Numbered from the stretch's first letter, positions 10,988-23,718 are shown. The stretch is 64,000 nucleotides of DNA from Scedosporium boydii (GCA_002221725.1 NJFT01000063.1:124001-188000); one strand, 5' to 3'. The notes: generated by a model not told the origin, from the sequence alone. Translations and numbers: made by a program.

Positions 10988-13014
10988 TCATCTCGATGCC
11001 CAACCTTTGAAAGCGAGCAAAACTATAATCCAAGCCATGATGATGCCTGTGAACCCCATCGTGACAGTATATAGAGCCATAACGTCAACTCTAAAGTGTA
11101 TGATCATGTTAATAGTATCTCCGGACTAAGCGGTATATGTTAGTGAATGAGCTTTAGGGGAAGAAATCCGTGGGCAGATCGTACGCTTGCCATGAAGAGA
11201 ATCCCACCGGAAATGAAACAGAACGACGCAAGAAGCTCCGTAGGTGGACGCGACGGCCGCGTAGAGGTCGGCGGCTTTAGATACATTATCATGTAAGTAA
11301 GCAAACGGGCAACCGAAGCCGCGCCCAAGAGGTTGCCCCACTGCTTGTGGACCATTGTCGAGACCATTGAAGCCTGCTCATGAGATGCCATAGATCCCCC
11401 CATGAGGAAGATTACCAGGGCCGGCAGCGGATTTATTGAGATACCGTTTGATTTGTGCTGAGTGTGCTCATCGGCGGTCCCGTTCGACCAAGTAGGTACG
11501 GTCTGCATCTGTTGCCTTGCCTTTTTCTCACCAAGGCCTTTGACTCTGACGTATTCGACCAGCATACCGCACTAGACAAACGTCATTAGTCGAGAGGGAA
11601 AGCGGAGCGCTGAAACAGAACTCACCAGGCCTCCGCCGATGAACAGAATGGTGATAGAGACGTGCTCCAAATCGCGCGCTGTCCACGCTTTGCCCCAACC
11701 TGCTAGATGTTCCAGGAAGATGTTGGTAGAACCGTAGAAGAAGATCAACGAGCTCTCTACAAACTCGAAAGACAGCCAGAACTGCCTCTTCGAGGCACCA
11801 GGTCGACTATTCCATGCCTTAGCGTTGTCATGCGACGTATTAGTGTTTCAAAAGTTTGCGACTTGAAGTCCGGTTCCAGGGGAGAATCTATCATGCTCAC
11901 CCATCCGATTTCTGCAAAGCACCCGCACCAGCGGCCGAGATTGAAGATGCCGAGCCAGAAGAAAATGCCACCTTTGATCCAATGGGCAATGCCGTTGAAA
12001 ATTGAATTTCCTTTCTGCAGGGCAGCGGTTAAATTTGCTTTCCTGAATTCAAAACAAAGATCGTCCTAGGCGCATCATGACTTACAAAGAGCCCCCAGAA
12101 GGTGGCGGTGCCAGTACAGAAAGCAACGAATGCCACGATCAAGATCGTCCTGTCCATCACATCATATGTGAGGAGTATGAGTCTCCACATTCGTGTCAAA
12201 ATCGGCTCGGGGAATATCTTCGAAGTCGCGGCGCTCGTATCGTCGTGTAGGGCCCGGTCCGAGTCCGACTGCCCATAAAAGGTGCCATCTCCACTTGTGG
12301 ATCCCGAATCATGGGGATCTTCCCGGTACAACCGCAAATCAGAGGATGCGACGCGATCCTCCATGCCGCTATGGGTGGCCTCCACGTCGAAGGATCCTTG
12401 TCGGGACAGCCCTGACGGACCATCGTGACCTTGCAGGCTGTTGTAGTTTTCTCGCATCAGGGGCAACGTGTATCCACCGGTTTTACTCTCGTCTCGCCCT
12501 GCGGTCCTGTTGAAGAGCTTGGTCATTGGGAGAATTAGGAGATGGCTGATCTGCGCAGCAGCGATGCCAGTGGCAATCCATCCCACAGCAGAGTGCGCAC
12601 TCCCCGGGTACAGGTCCGGCGTTTTTTGCTTGTATGAGACTCCGAAAAGTACTCCAACGATGTTTGTTGCTGTGAACCCGAGACGAACGAAATGTGTGTA
12701 GCGAGAACTAGCAAGGGATAGCATCGTCGCTGCCCGCCATACGTCAGAGGCAACTCTATTAAAGTCAGATGGAAACCAGGAGACTTACCGATTGGCAGAA
12801 CTATGAACCAAGAAAGGACCATCAAACTTATATGAGCCCGGATTGCAAGCTGTTGGGTGTCCAAGGTAAAGTACGTTGCTGGATATGTCTCCGGAGGTTC
12901 CTGGGCCGCATTTGACTCGCCACTGTGATCTGCTATTTCATTGCCCGTATGGCCAGATGCACCCAGAACCATGGCTAGCGTCGTTAACACGTAGGTGACC
13001 CTGCTGGATGCCAT
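10988..13014 (-). CDS. Ytp1-like multi-pass membrane protein (DUF2427 + Ytp1 domains)
   Basis: Six exons (13014-12789, 12729-12086, 12014-11901, 11817-11626, 11571-11185, 11125-10988) sum in frame to 566 residues. The start MASSRVTYVLTTLAMVLGAS looks like a signal peptide; an in-frame ATG 12 codons earlier is the alternative. The DUF2427-type part holds AHISLMVLSWFIVLPI. After a polar linker come segments typical of Ytp1: FNGIAHWIKGGIFFW, IFFYGSTNIFLEHLAGWG, MLVEYVRVKGL, and a last helix with TVTMGFTGIIMAWIIVLLAF. About a dozen membrane helices are expected. The biochemical role of the family is not established. It is transcribed away from the Zn2Cys6 gene at 13572 across a 557-bp shared promoter. 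Confidence 0.88.
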
Positions 13015-13571
13015 GCTGGGCCCCTTTGCTTGACCTGGCGGATGCAGCAAGAAACGTTGGCTGCCTTATGCGCAGCGAGAACTGGCCTGTATGAGAAGCA
13101 ACTGCGCAAAGAGGGAAACTAGCGTATGCTTCGAAGGAAAAACAATCAAAATTCGATACAATCAGAACAAAAAAAGAAGGAGGAGGAGAAGAGGAAGAAG
13201 ACTGGCAATAGATATATCATCCATTTTCTATGACAAGCCTTCTTACGGGGATCATCAGACCTATATGCTGTGCCCGTTCGGCGGCTACGGAGTGCATACA
13301 TGTGCACATAAATAAGTGGGGCGCCCTGACAACTTTCCGGCCGGCGATGTAACACTCCGCGGAAATTTCGGAGCTGACGAATTGTGAGTCACGGTGTCGT
13401 CAGCTCTGTTCTCACCGCGTCATCTATCCCCGTCATCCTGTGTGCGGGAGAATACTTAAGTGCCCAAAAAACTTCCGGTTGCCCTTCTTCGTCGCGCCTC
13501 ACTTTCCGGATCGGTCCCCGTGAAAAGTTTGGTTACTTTCCGATGTTCTTTCTGCATACTCCGGACGGAAC
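13015..13571. promoter_or_regulatory. Divergent promoter of Ytp1-like gene and Zn2Cys6 regulator
   Basis: The region holds four TTCCGG/TTTCCG-type elements: near 13336, TTCCGGTTGCC at 13473-13483, TTTCCGG at 13503-13509 and TTTCCGA at 13537-13543. The segment 13393-13543 resembles the hydrolase promoter at 8270-8454. TTCCGGTTGCC also occurs at 16302-16312, 70 bp before the efflux pump gene. Near 13165-13200 there is a purine-rich A/G tract. Confidence 0.6.
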
Positions 13572-15827
13572 ATGAAGTGGTCTGCCGGATGGGGTTCCGC
13601 GTGTGACCCCTGCGCCAAGGCAAAGACAAGGTGCATTCGCTCCCAGGAGACGAATGACGCCAAGTGCAACAGGTGAGGCTCCCATGCGTCCATCTTGCAC
13701 ACCTTCCATCAGGCCTTTCGCCGAGCCTCATGACCTTTGGAGGCACATTCTAATACAGTAGAGCGTACAGGTGCCGGACTCTCAATCTATCCTGCTCCCA
13801 GCAGGTTCGCAAGCCTAGGAAGAAAAGACTTCGCCGCGATGCCTCGTGAGGGACCCATATGGTACGGAGCTAAAGTATGCAGTGGACTAATTTGTGTGTG
13901 CTCAGGACCCTGCCAAACTCTGCAATTCTGCAGCTGGGACACAAGCATGGTAGTTTCAACGCCACCACCAACTCCCCTCCGAGCCGCGGGACCCTCTTTC
14001 CAACCGAAGGGACCCATGCAACGATGAGCGAGGGCCCGCACAATGATGCAGTAGAGTCAGAGCCCAACTTCTACGTCGCGCAGGTCAAGACCGAGCCTGC
14101 CGAAGCCTTCAGTGCCCCCACGTCGTTACCCGGATTCCATCCATTTCCTACTCCCACCTGTACCTGCGTCTCGGAACCGGATAGCAAGGATGACCCGGGA
14201 ACCCCAGAGTCTGACGAAACTCTGCTCTCGATTTACCGCACGCGACTGAGTCCTCAATTTCCGTTTGTCGTCGTCTCTGATGGTCTCACTGCGATCGAAT
14301 TACAACAATCCCGACCATTCCTCGCAAAGGCGATCATGATGGTGGCGTCGCTACGACATCGTCGGTCCATGTGGAATAAAAGCAGGCTGCTGCTGCGACA
14401 GATCTCCGAAACAGTCTTCATGGGTCCCGATAGGACACTTGACCTCCTGCAAAGCATCATCGTCTTCCTCGGTTTCTTTCATTACTTCTGTTTTGCCCAT
14501 GGACACTTCAGCAGCCTCGCACATCTGGCTTCCAGCATGGTCGCAGACATGAGGCTAGATAGGCCACGAAGCAGGCCGGCGTTTAGAAGTAAGGGTCTTG
14601 AAGGGATTGACCCAGAAGAGCCCAGAGCCATGTCAAATGATGAGAGGCGGGCTATTCTTGCTGTCTGGTACCTCAATTCCAGGTTTGTAGCCCTCTATAC
14701 TGCGGATTATCCTACCTCTCCTATGGTAGCTGACGCGACCCTGCCAGCTTTGCGGTGGCGTTCAAGAAAGTGAACTCACCGGCCAGGCATTTTACTCAAC
14801 ACATGGAACGACAGCTACAGGAATTGCAGGGCGGACTCGAGTATGAAACGGATAAAGTCCTGGCGCAACTTGTTTGTGCCCAGCGCATCAATGAGATGAT
14901 CGCCCAACTCCAACAGAGCGACCAGTTAGTCGATGTTCGGCCGTCTTCGAATGTGTGGATTGCCAACCTCGACAACCTCTTGGCTGATTTGGGCCGCCTA
15001 CGGAGCTCTGAGGGTCAACAGAAACCCCACTGCTGTTAGTAGACATCGTATCTTGCCAATATGTTCCGAGTTAACACGGTAGCGCAGACTTGGTATCCAG
15101 CCATCATAATTTTGCGCTGCTGCAACTTCTGGAGCCACAGCTATTCGATGCGGACCACAACCAACACCATGAGGCAGTTGCTACGTTACAGCACGCGCCG
15201 GACTACTTTCGCATCCCCCCGACAAGCAAAACGGATGCCGCGGATACTGCACTGAGGGCTTGGTTCGAGGACTGGATGACCATACCAGTTTGCCATTTCT
15301 TCTACATGCCCATGTCAGGATACCTGCACCTGACAAATGCCACAGTGATCCTTCTTCGACGAGCTAGGCTCATGCTGCTAACTCGCTATCGACAAGGAGA
15401 CTCCTCTGCTCCCGAGACGCACATGAATGACAACGGTGCCGCTGCCGCGAGCGCCGATGATGGCGGCTGCTCGAACGATTTAATGCTAGATCCGTTGGAC
15501 CGTCTCGCGTCACGGTTCGAAGAAGCAAGGAAGGAAATGACCGCAGCGCACTGCTCCGACTGGGCCAACGACTTCTTGGACTTGATATCATGGAAGCTCA
15601 GGGAAAGAAAAGCGTGTATCGAAAAGTGGGTCAATGTCATTGCTAACGAGGCACATGTCAATGCGCGCGGCGGCGTTGGAGCGGGAGAGAGCCACAGGCC
15701 CGGCGAATCGGGCGGTGATGGAGGCGACTTGGCTGCATTCGAGGCCGTGGAAGATCCAAGTCTATGGTTGGATCCAATCGAAGCACTTCTCCTGAGCGGC
15801 GGCAACCCTTATGAGAGCTGGTTATAA
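13572..15827 (+). CDS. Zn2Cys6 transcription factor
   Basis: Five exons (13572-13672, 13771-13845, 13906-14725, 14767-15034, 15088-15827) sum in frame to 667 residues. The binuclear zinc cluster spans the first intron: ACDPCAKAKTRC, then KCNRCRTLNLSC, giving all six cysteines, followed by the basic stretch RKPRKKRLRR. The middle region (PFLAKAIMMVASLRHR, then LDLLQSIIVFLGFFHYF) looks like the fungal regulator middle homology domain. An acidic C-terminus follows. The fourth exon's borders (intron of 41 bp) are the least certain. It lies between the Ytp1-like gene and the efflux pump, and its promoter shares elements with both the pump and the hydrolase, so it is a candidate local regulator that may also control itself. 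Confidence 0.88.
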
Positions 15828-16381
15828 CCAAACAGCGTCCTTTCGTTGGGTAGAGGGCTGGGGCAAAATCCGACTGCAGAGTTCCCTATGTATGTTTGGC
15901 CGCGGAGGGTGCAGTGGCTTTCGTATGCCATAGAAGTCGCGTACTCCGGGATGTATCAGCGAGTCGATTAGATTAGGAAACAGGTGCTGCGAGGGGGTCC
16001 ATGGTCAGTAGGTAGGGAAAAAGCAGTGGGGCAAGTCTATTTGGATCCTGACGCACCCATATCATATATCGCGTTGTGAGAAGGTGGTTAAAACACGCCC
16101 ACTGCGTGGCCTCGTAGGACAGAGCGTGAAGTTTTTCGTATAAAACACGCAAGTGTCTGTATAGTCTAAGTTGGCGACGGTTTGTAAACCTGCGCAAGTA
16201 GGAATTGAAGCATAGGAGGGCTCATAACCTATAAGAAGATGGTGAAAAAAGGACGTGCAATGGGAAGCATAAATAGGCATGTCGGAGCCGGAATAGCCCG
16301 ATTCCGGTTGCCTAGTTAGGTTTGAGGGGTCATACACCAATTTGTAACTCAAAGAACAGCGATTCATCACATCCGACAAAG
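15828..16381. other. Intergenic: 3' end of regulator, promoter of efflux pump
   Basis: No gene is seen. TTCCGGTTGCC at 16302-16312 repeats an element in the 13015-13571 promoter and lies 70 bp before the pump start codon. Confidence 0.55.
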
Positions 16382-18978
16382 ATGACAATAGTACCAGAAT
16401 CACAATTGAAGTCGGGAGATGGACGATCGTCGCCGTCGCCGACTTCGATGAAAGCACAGCAGCGCCAAGCAGAAGGGGCGGCAGAGACAATCATGAGCAT
16501 ACCGAAGAACGAAGGACCTGACCGCGAGAAATTTGTGCATACACACGACGCCGTCCCGGAGAAGGATTTAGGGTCGGCCGCCTCGAGAACCGCTCCCACC
16601 TTGGCGGGAATCGCTGCATCTCCTACCTCGCCGGATGGCTTTGGCACGGAAGATGACGAGTACATCAGCGGATATAAGCTCTTCGCCACCCTCTTCGGCG
16701 TCATCTCCGTCTTCTTTATCGTTCTTTTGGATTTTAGTATCATCTCTACGGTGAGTACGGATAGCCCATAGAATCACTGTGTGCTCAGGGGCCCCCGTCG
16801 TTGCCCCCGATGACGGATAGGGTTACGACATACCGGCCAAATGGCTGACGGCTTTACCTCCTCGATTTCATGGTTTAGGCTATCCCGTACATTACGAGTG
16901 ATTTTCACAGGCTACAAGAGTAATGCATCTATCAAAACAGCGGCTTTCCGACTCTTTCAGGAGATTCTACCCAAAGCCAGATCATCGATCCGGCGGTTCT
17001 AAAACAGCACAATTACAGAGGCTTTGCTAACATGGAGATTGAACAGTGTCGGATGGTACGGAGGGGTTTATCAGCTTTCGAGGTAACTATCTGTCGCTCT
17101 GGCCCAAAACACAACAGTAGCAACGACGACGACGATAAACTTCTCCACTATAGCCGACTGAGACTGATCTGATCCCGGCATTAGCGCCGCTTTGCAACCT
17201 CTTACCGGAAAAATCTACACCTACCTCAGCGCGAAGCGGGTGTTCCTATTCTTCGTCGCCATTTTCGAGATCGGCTCCTTGCTTTGCGCTGTTTCGACCT
17301 CGTCGATGTTCTTTATCCTCGGTCGAACCGTCGCCGGGATGGGAACCTCGGGTCTAGAGAATGGCGCCTTGACCCTCATTGCAGGAGTGGTACCTTTGCA
17401 CAAACGGCCTTGTAAGTCGTAGACGGCATAGCTGAATTTTCAACATCACCTTAAAAATCATCCTTCTTATGACCTAAAAGCTAACCTTGAATTGTTATAC
17501 GTAGTGTATACAGGCATAGTATTCGCAAGTGAGTAAATATGATCGAGTTTAACAAAGTGCTGTGAGCTGACAATAGATTCCAGTCGGTCAGGTCGGTTTA
17601 GTCGTCGGACCGTTGATCGGTGGCGCCTTGACGCAATACGCGACCTGGCGATGGTGTGAGTAGTTACTTTCAACTTAACATTCCCGCACCTTTCCACTTC
17701 TCGGCTGATAAACTCCAGGCTTCTACATCAACCTCCCCATCGGCGCGGTCTCCGGGTTGTTTCTGTTCTTCACGCACATCCCGGACGAGACGCTCAAGCC
17801 ACCCTTCTCGTTCGCCCTGCTCCGCAGCATCGTTCCGAATCTGGATCTTACAGGCTGTGCGCTGTTCGCGCCAGCCACCGTCATGTTCCTCCTCGCGCTG
17901 CAGTGGGGATCGGATGATTACGGGTGGAGCTCGCCCATCGTCATCGGCTTATTCGCCGGCTCTGCCGCGACCGCGATTTCGTTCTCCCTCTGGGAATGGC
18001 GCGTGGGTGAGGAGGCCCTGATACCCTTTTATCTGGTGAAGAAGCGGATCGTGTGGGCGAGCACCATCCAGAACTCGTTCCTGTTCGTCACCAACGTCGT
18101 CGGTGCAAACTACGTCCCCATCTACTTCCAAGCCGTCAAGGGCGTCGGTCCTTCGCTGAGTGGCGTTTACACGCTGCCCTCCATCCTGACACAGTTGCTG
18201 TCCGTAGTCATCTCTGGCGCTCTTGGTAAGTCGAGACCGCCTCTTGCCTAGACTTTGAATGGCACATGGTACCACCTATGACCTCACGATCGATGAAAGG
18301 GGGGAAACTCTGAAGCTGACTCGGGGTCTACGTTAGTGGGAAGGCTTGGTTACTATCTGCCGTTCGGCATTCTTGGAGGAGCGATAACTGCCGTTGCCTG
18401 CGGTCTGATATCGACCTGGAGTTTGCATACTTCAACAGCAGAGTGGATCGGATACCAAATACTATTCGGTTTACGTGGGATAGGACTGCAAATAGTAAGC
18501 CTTCTCCTAATCTATCAATCATCCATCTCGGAGTACGATTTACGCCAACCGCATCGACACTTACTCATACGAAAGTAATCCTTCATTATAGGCTGTAATT
18601 TCAGTGCAACACGCAGTCACGCCAGCACAGAGCCCCGTCGCAATGGCTCTCCTGGTATTTGTGCAAAACCTGCTGGCGGCCATCTCTAACGTCGCGGGCA
18701 ACGCCATCTTCACGCAGAGCCTGACACGACAGATCTCAGTCCTGGCACCATCGGTGAGCCCCGAGGCGGCCCTCGCGGCAGGCGGAGGCGCGCAAGCGGT
18801 TCGGGCCCTGCTGCCCTCCGGGAGTCCGGAGCTCGAGGGGCTGCTGCTCGCGTACTCGAAGAGCGTCAACGCGGTCTTTTACTTGTTAGTGGCGGTCGCC
18901 GTCGTGTGTTTCGCCGCGGCCTGGGGGACGGGCTGGGTGGATATACGGAAGAAGGCGCCGGAGGAGGATGGGGCATAA
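16382..18978 (+). CDS. MFS efflux transporter, DHA2 (14-helix) type
   Basis: Nine exons (16382-16750, 16879-16919, 17047-17082, 17185-17411, 17505-17528, 17584-17655, 17719-18225, 18337-18494, 18592-18978) sum in frame to 606 residues. After a polar N-terminus of about 100 residues comes [39 protein letters not shown], then [36 protein letters not shown] and the motif-C-like [20 protein letters not shown], which mark the drug:H+ antiporter-2 family that exports mycotoxins and drugs. Two exons are very short (24 and 36 bases). It follows a Zn2Cys6 regulator on the same strand, a common regulator-pump pairing in fungal clusters. The substrate is unknown. Confidence 0.93.
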
Positions 18979-19784
18979 GAGGTGACCTGTGCAGAGAAGC
19001 CCTTGTGCATCGGAGCCAAGAGAAGAGACGGCAGACGTCGGCGCTTCGATGCAAGCTTTACATGTAGGATATTACGTGTAGTTCGCGGAACTGCACCTAA
19101 AGAGATTACCACTTCGATCAGTCGAGCCCTGCTCGCCTGGCATTCCATCCTCACTGTGTCGAACTCATCTTGTGGCTATTGCATGAGATTCCAGTCCGAA
19201 ATATCATACTAAGAAACTCATTCTGTTACTTCACAGTACGGTGTGCTAATGATCTTGTGAGAAGTCGCTCAACGCGGCCTTAACAGAGACGTTGATCTAG
19301 TAGAGAGCGATCGCATTACGAGACTGGTCGCTCCGGTATGGAGCCGGAGCCCAGAGTCGCAGCTAAGCACCTTACAACCTGAACGTGAGTCATGTAAGCT
19401 TACCCCGATTTTTTATACTCCATACCTACGACCCAAGATACTCAGCCAGCCCTATGTGGCGAGCATCCCTTCAGCCTAAGGTCTACAAACATCGCTCCAA
19501 ACCCTTCACCGGAGAGGCGCTGCTAAACCCGGGCAGTACTAGGTCCTACCTTGACGAGACCAAGGTCGTCCAGGTGGGGTCGAGAGAAAACAGATGGAGA
19601 GGAGTTCCTCTTCTAGTTGATAAGCACTAACTACAGCGAGTGATGTACGGCATGGCAATGAGTTGATGGACTAACTAAGGAGACCACTCAGACAATGAAA
19701 GTGACTGCACAACGTTGCTTACCAGCAAGCATTCCCTGAGAAATGGCACATCGTCCAGCCTCAGTTCTGTAACCATAACCGACC
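18979..19784. other. Intergenic, no supported gene
   Basis: Downstream of the efflux pump; only short, unconvincing frames are present. It may contain more decayed sequence linked to the chitinase relic that follows. Confidence 0.5.
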
Positions 19785-20885
19785 TAACCCTTAATGCCCA
19801 GGCATTCCTCTCGCACTGTTCGTAAATTGGCTGTCTGGATAGCTCAACAAATTGAGCCTTGTATTCGCCCTGCCCAGCGTCGCGAAACTGGTTCGTATCA
19901 AACTCTTCTCATCCGTACGACCCCCACTCGCCTCCCAAAACATCGACCCAGCGAGGCCTAAGCTCTTGAGCCGCGAGACTTTGATTTCAACTACCGCGGG
20001 TGTATCATACGTGATCAACTCCCGACTGCTTCTATCGTAACTGGAAGATTCTGCGGCCTCGGGGTCGAACATCTCGATTGCCCCCTACCGCGGCAGAACC
20101 TTAAAAGTCCCACACACTATTCTCCCACAATCCACTACCGACGCCGCTAAATGGCCGGCAAAGGCGATCGGTATCCTCAAAAGCGCGCCCGTAGATGGGC
20201 ATGCCTAGGACGATATTAGGAGAAGGGACCTAGGCGCGAAGATAATCCTCAGCAGCAGCTTTCGTAGAAAAGGCCGCTGCAGACGAGTTGCTAGGGTACA
20301 AATTGGACTGGTGCGCACTAACGGAATCCTACAGCCAGCATAATCGTTCGCCATGGGGTCGAAAGCGTCCGTGATATCCGATATGGCCTTGAGGCCGAGT
20401 TTGTTATCGCGTGTCAGCCCCGCAGATGAGGCAATAGATAGGTAGAAGTGGTACTCGGGTGCGTATTGGTCTGCATAAGCGCCCGGTTCTTCATGGACAG
20501 CACGTAGGAGAAGTAGAAAACTCGTGGCTTCTGTCTAGCTGGCCGGATATTCCCAGTTGATATCGATACTATCAAATCCCCAGTCTCCCATTATTTTTTA
20601 CTGCTGACTTTAGCGAATCGTTCTCTAGTCGTTGCCGTTGCCGAAGTAGATGGGAAGTTGGTTGATTAGGTCTAGCCACGATATTGAGGAAGACCTTCAT
20701 ATGGTGATGGGCCTTTAGTAGATAAAGTTGTTTGACGAAGCCATAAGCGTTGTTTCCTGGCTCGTCCCATGAGTCTGGGAAAGTGGTTTTCCAGGTCGGC
20801 CTACGTGTCGCAGGGATAAACTTCCCCGTCAGTTCTCAGGTTGAGGAAGGCATACACATAAGGAGGGAAGTCTTTGATTAACATT
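19785..20885 (-). pseudogene. GH18 chitinase relic
   Basis: The minus strand carries scattered pieces of a family 18 chitinase in the right order. Near 20870 it reads VYAFLNLRTDGEVY, near 20750 DSWDEPGNNAYGFVKQLYLL, near 20570 WGFDSIDINWEYPAS, near 20480 AYADQYAPEYHFYLSIAS, near 20350 DAFDPMANDYAG, and at 20010-19850 ELITYDTPAVVEIKV and GSMFWEASGGRTD. The catalytic motif DxxDxDxE has become DSIDINWE: the catalytic Glu is kept but one Asp is Asn. In-frame stops (for example right after WEYPAS and after GEVYPCDT) and frame changes show it cannot make a full enzyme. The stops and the Asp-to-Asn change fit C-to-T type decay. Confidence 0.85.
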
Positions 20886-21241
20886 TATGACGAAAGGGTA
20901 GAGGACTTCGGCAACGGCTTCAACGGGAGGAAACTACCCCAGACCCAAAGAGAAGGCCCTTACATAGAAGATAGAGTGTCCCAATACGGACCTAACTACG
21001 AATACAGACCGTATTGTGTTGTTACAACAACGAACTGGAAACTAATCTGAACACCGGGGAAGAGGTGCCGGGTGCAGGCCACTGTTCTTGGCACTGAAGC
21101 TGTGAAAAGAGCCTCACTCCAACACCAACCCTGGCAACGAACTCCCATCGACCATTGCGATGATGTCGTGCGCAGGCCAATTGCCACCACGTCTCCGGTG
21201 GCGTTTGAATAGAAGACGTATCGCGAAGAGAAGCTTCGGGA

Positions 21242-21600
21242 TTACCCCAGTTGACCCAGAGAGGGATATTTCAAAGCGAAAGAGGCCGCCGCTTCTTTCC
21301 GGCGCCGGCGATGCCACCAGTTAAGCGACGGAGTCGATGGGCCTAGAGATGACGATTTTATGAGTGAAAATGCCGCGCAATTCCGGGGCAGTTGCCCACC
21401 TTGCATGACGATCCTGAGCGGCGCCCCGTAAATCAGCAAGGATTTATCCAGCCCCATCGCAGTCCCCCCGTACGTGCCGCAGCACTCATAGCATCTGTCC
21501 TTCCCACCGTCCCAGTAGCGCTCGAGGAAGCTGTCCCAGAAGATCCGGTCCTCCTCCGATACCGCGAGGGTACCCTTCGCGTCCTGGATCCTTTAATTAG
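21242..21600 (-). pseudogene. Coding-like fragment with CYECCG motif
   Basis: One minus-strand frame is open here and reads EEDRIFWDSFLERYWDGG, KDRCYECCGTYGG and SLLIYGAPLRIVMQGGQLPR. The composition looks like real protein, but a TAA closes the frame just upstream and no start or clear splice partner is visible. I do not recognise the family. It lies next to the chitinase relic and may belong to the same decayed locus. Confidence 0.35.
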
Positions 21601-21820
21601 CGGCCCCGACTTAAGGCAATCGCTTCATTTAAGCTAGACTATAGGCCGGCAGGTAACGTAACGCGCATACCAAGCTGTGATCCTTCAGGTCATGACTTCT
21701 CCGATCTTCCCTCTCGCCATTTGATACGCTGGCGCCCAAAAACCTAGTTCACTCTTCGGATATCTCTGTCCGTAGCAGGGCTGGGCATCTGATAGGGCAC
21801 CGGAGTCCCACCAACGAGGG

Positions 21821-23718
21821 TCAAAGGTGCGTCGGTTGATTCTCAGCGTCGCCGACCCCATCGGGAGAGTTAGGCTTTCCGCCAAGCGCCAGAAGCGCCT
21901 CCCCCTTTGCGAACAGACGGTCAACATCCTCCAGCTCGAGACCCTTCGTCTCGGGGAAGAACACGTAGATGATTGGGACCCAAAGACTGTTGAGAACCGC
22001 GAAGATGATGTAAGTTTTCCAGCCGATGCTCTCGATGGATATGGGCGTGAGCTGGACGATAAACTGCGAGCAATTCCATTAGTTCCACGCCGTTGGTCCG
22101 GGGCTCGGAGTTGGCTGTATGGGTTCGGAACGTACATAATTCCACATCCAGTTGGCCGCCGTCGATATCGAAGAGCCGCGCTGGCGAAGGCGAAGAGGTA
22201 GCACCTCAGACCTAGAATGCCTATAAGTTTCTTACTCGGCCGTGAGATGGCAGGGGATATTGATCCGCGGGACGTACGGATACACCCAGACCGTAGCCTG
22301 AAAGCCGACGGTAAACGCGCCCTGGAAGATGAAGAGCATCACCGCTGCGCCAATCCCCGCAGCAGCGGCCCAAGCCGTGTGGTACTGGATCTGGTAGATC
22401 AGAGCTGCTTGGACGGCCATGACAGCGGCCATCAGGCTAATCATAGAGAGGAACTAGCAGTCTCGTCAGCGCGAAGGCTCGCAAGCAGTAGTCACCATAA
22501 ATGGAACGTACCAAGGGCCTCCTCCCAATGCGGTCGATCAGGAACCACGGAATAAAGGACGCAACGAAGAACCACGTTTGCAGGAACCCTGACATGAGCG
22601 CCGACATATCCTTCGAGAAGTCGATGCTCCGCTCGAAAAGCGTGCTGGCGTAGTCTACAATAGTCAGCCTGAGGAAGCTGATTTCTGGCGATCTCGGGTG
22701 TGTATATCCTTACATACGATGGCGTTAATCCCGCCGAGCTGCTGAAAGGACTGGATACCGCAGGCTAGCAAGAGACGCCTCCGCGAGCTGATGCAATCGT
22801 CCCGGAGTAGGGCCTTCCACGTGCCTGACCCTATCGAGGTCTCGTACGCGACGGTGTTCGTGATGCTGGAGTGCAGCTCGCGCACCTCCAGATCGTCGGC
22901 CGGGGCGTCCTTAATGCGCGCTAGGACCGCGAGGCAGTCGTCCGACCTGTTGTGGGCGGCCAGCCACCGCGGCGTCTCGGGGAGGACGGTCAGGAGGACC
23001 ACCATGGCCGCGATCGGGAGGCACTGCAGGATGACGGGGACGCGCCACGCGTGGCTCCCCTCATGGGACGAGAAGGCGTAGTCTATCCAGTAGACGATGC
23101 AGATGCCGAAGTTCAGGGTCGATAGTTGAGCGCAGACATCTATATCCTGTCAGCAGATAAACGCCTCGGAGCGCGGTTTCTGAACGCACAAATTCCTCGG
23201 CTTGCCTTTGGGCTGAACTCGGCTTGCAGGACGGGGACGGTCGAGTTGATAATGCCCATCCCGATGCCGGATACGACGCGGCCGAAGATGAGCTGGCTCC
23301 TGCTGTACGCCGCCGCCTGGAGGAGCGCGCCGGCTATCATGGCCACGCAGCCGTTCAGGATGGACCGGCGCCGGCCCAGGCCTTCGCCCCAAATGGCAGC
23401 ATAGATGGAACCGAGCAGACAGCCGACTGTAGGGGGTAAGATATTAGCTGTAGCTATGACTGGGAGAGGCGACAGCTATACTTTCGAAAATGGCGACGAT
23501 GAGGCCGACCATCGCCGTGTCCGGGCTGCCGAAGCTGGTGTTGAAAGCGGGCGTGTTGACTGGTGCTGAGAGTTAGCGCTCGCGCGAGATGGGTGAGGGG
23601 AGGTCTCACCTAGGCCTCCCATTAGCCCATTGTCGTAGCCGATGAGCATGAATCCGAGGGATGTCAACACGCTGACCGTCAGGATTAGTGGCCGCCCTTG
23701 CGGTGATGGGCGGCCCAT
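21821..23718 (-). CDS. MFS sugar transporter (sugar porter family)
   Basis: The chosen start is the ATG at 23718 (MGRPSPQGRPLILTVSVLTS); an in-frame ATG 47 codons earlier would add a proline-rich leader. Exons read in order: GFMLIGYDNGLMGGL (to 23610), NTPAFNTSFGSPDTAMVG (23559-23482), then IYAAIWGEGLGRRRSILNG and GRVVSGIGMGIINSTVPVLQ, then VLLTVLPETPRWLAAHNRS (the PETPRWL motif), QSFQQLGGINAIV, RIGRRPL, WVYPSEVLPLRLRQRG and WVPIIYVFFPETKGLELED, ending at 21821. Splicing at the YP|SEVLP junction (about 22270 to 22212) restores the conserved motif. This is a proton-coupled sugar importer, probably for a hexose or disaccharide. At least seven introns are present. Confidence 0.88.
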
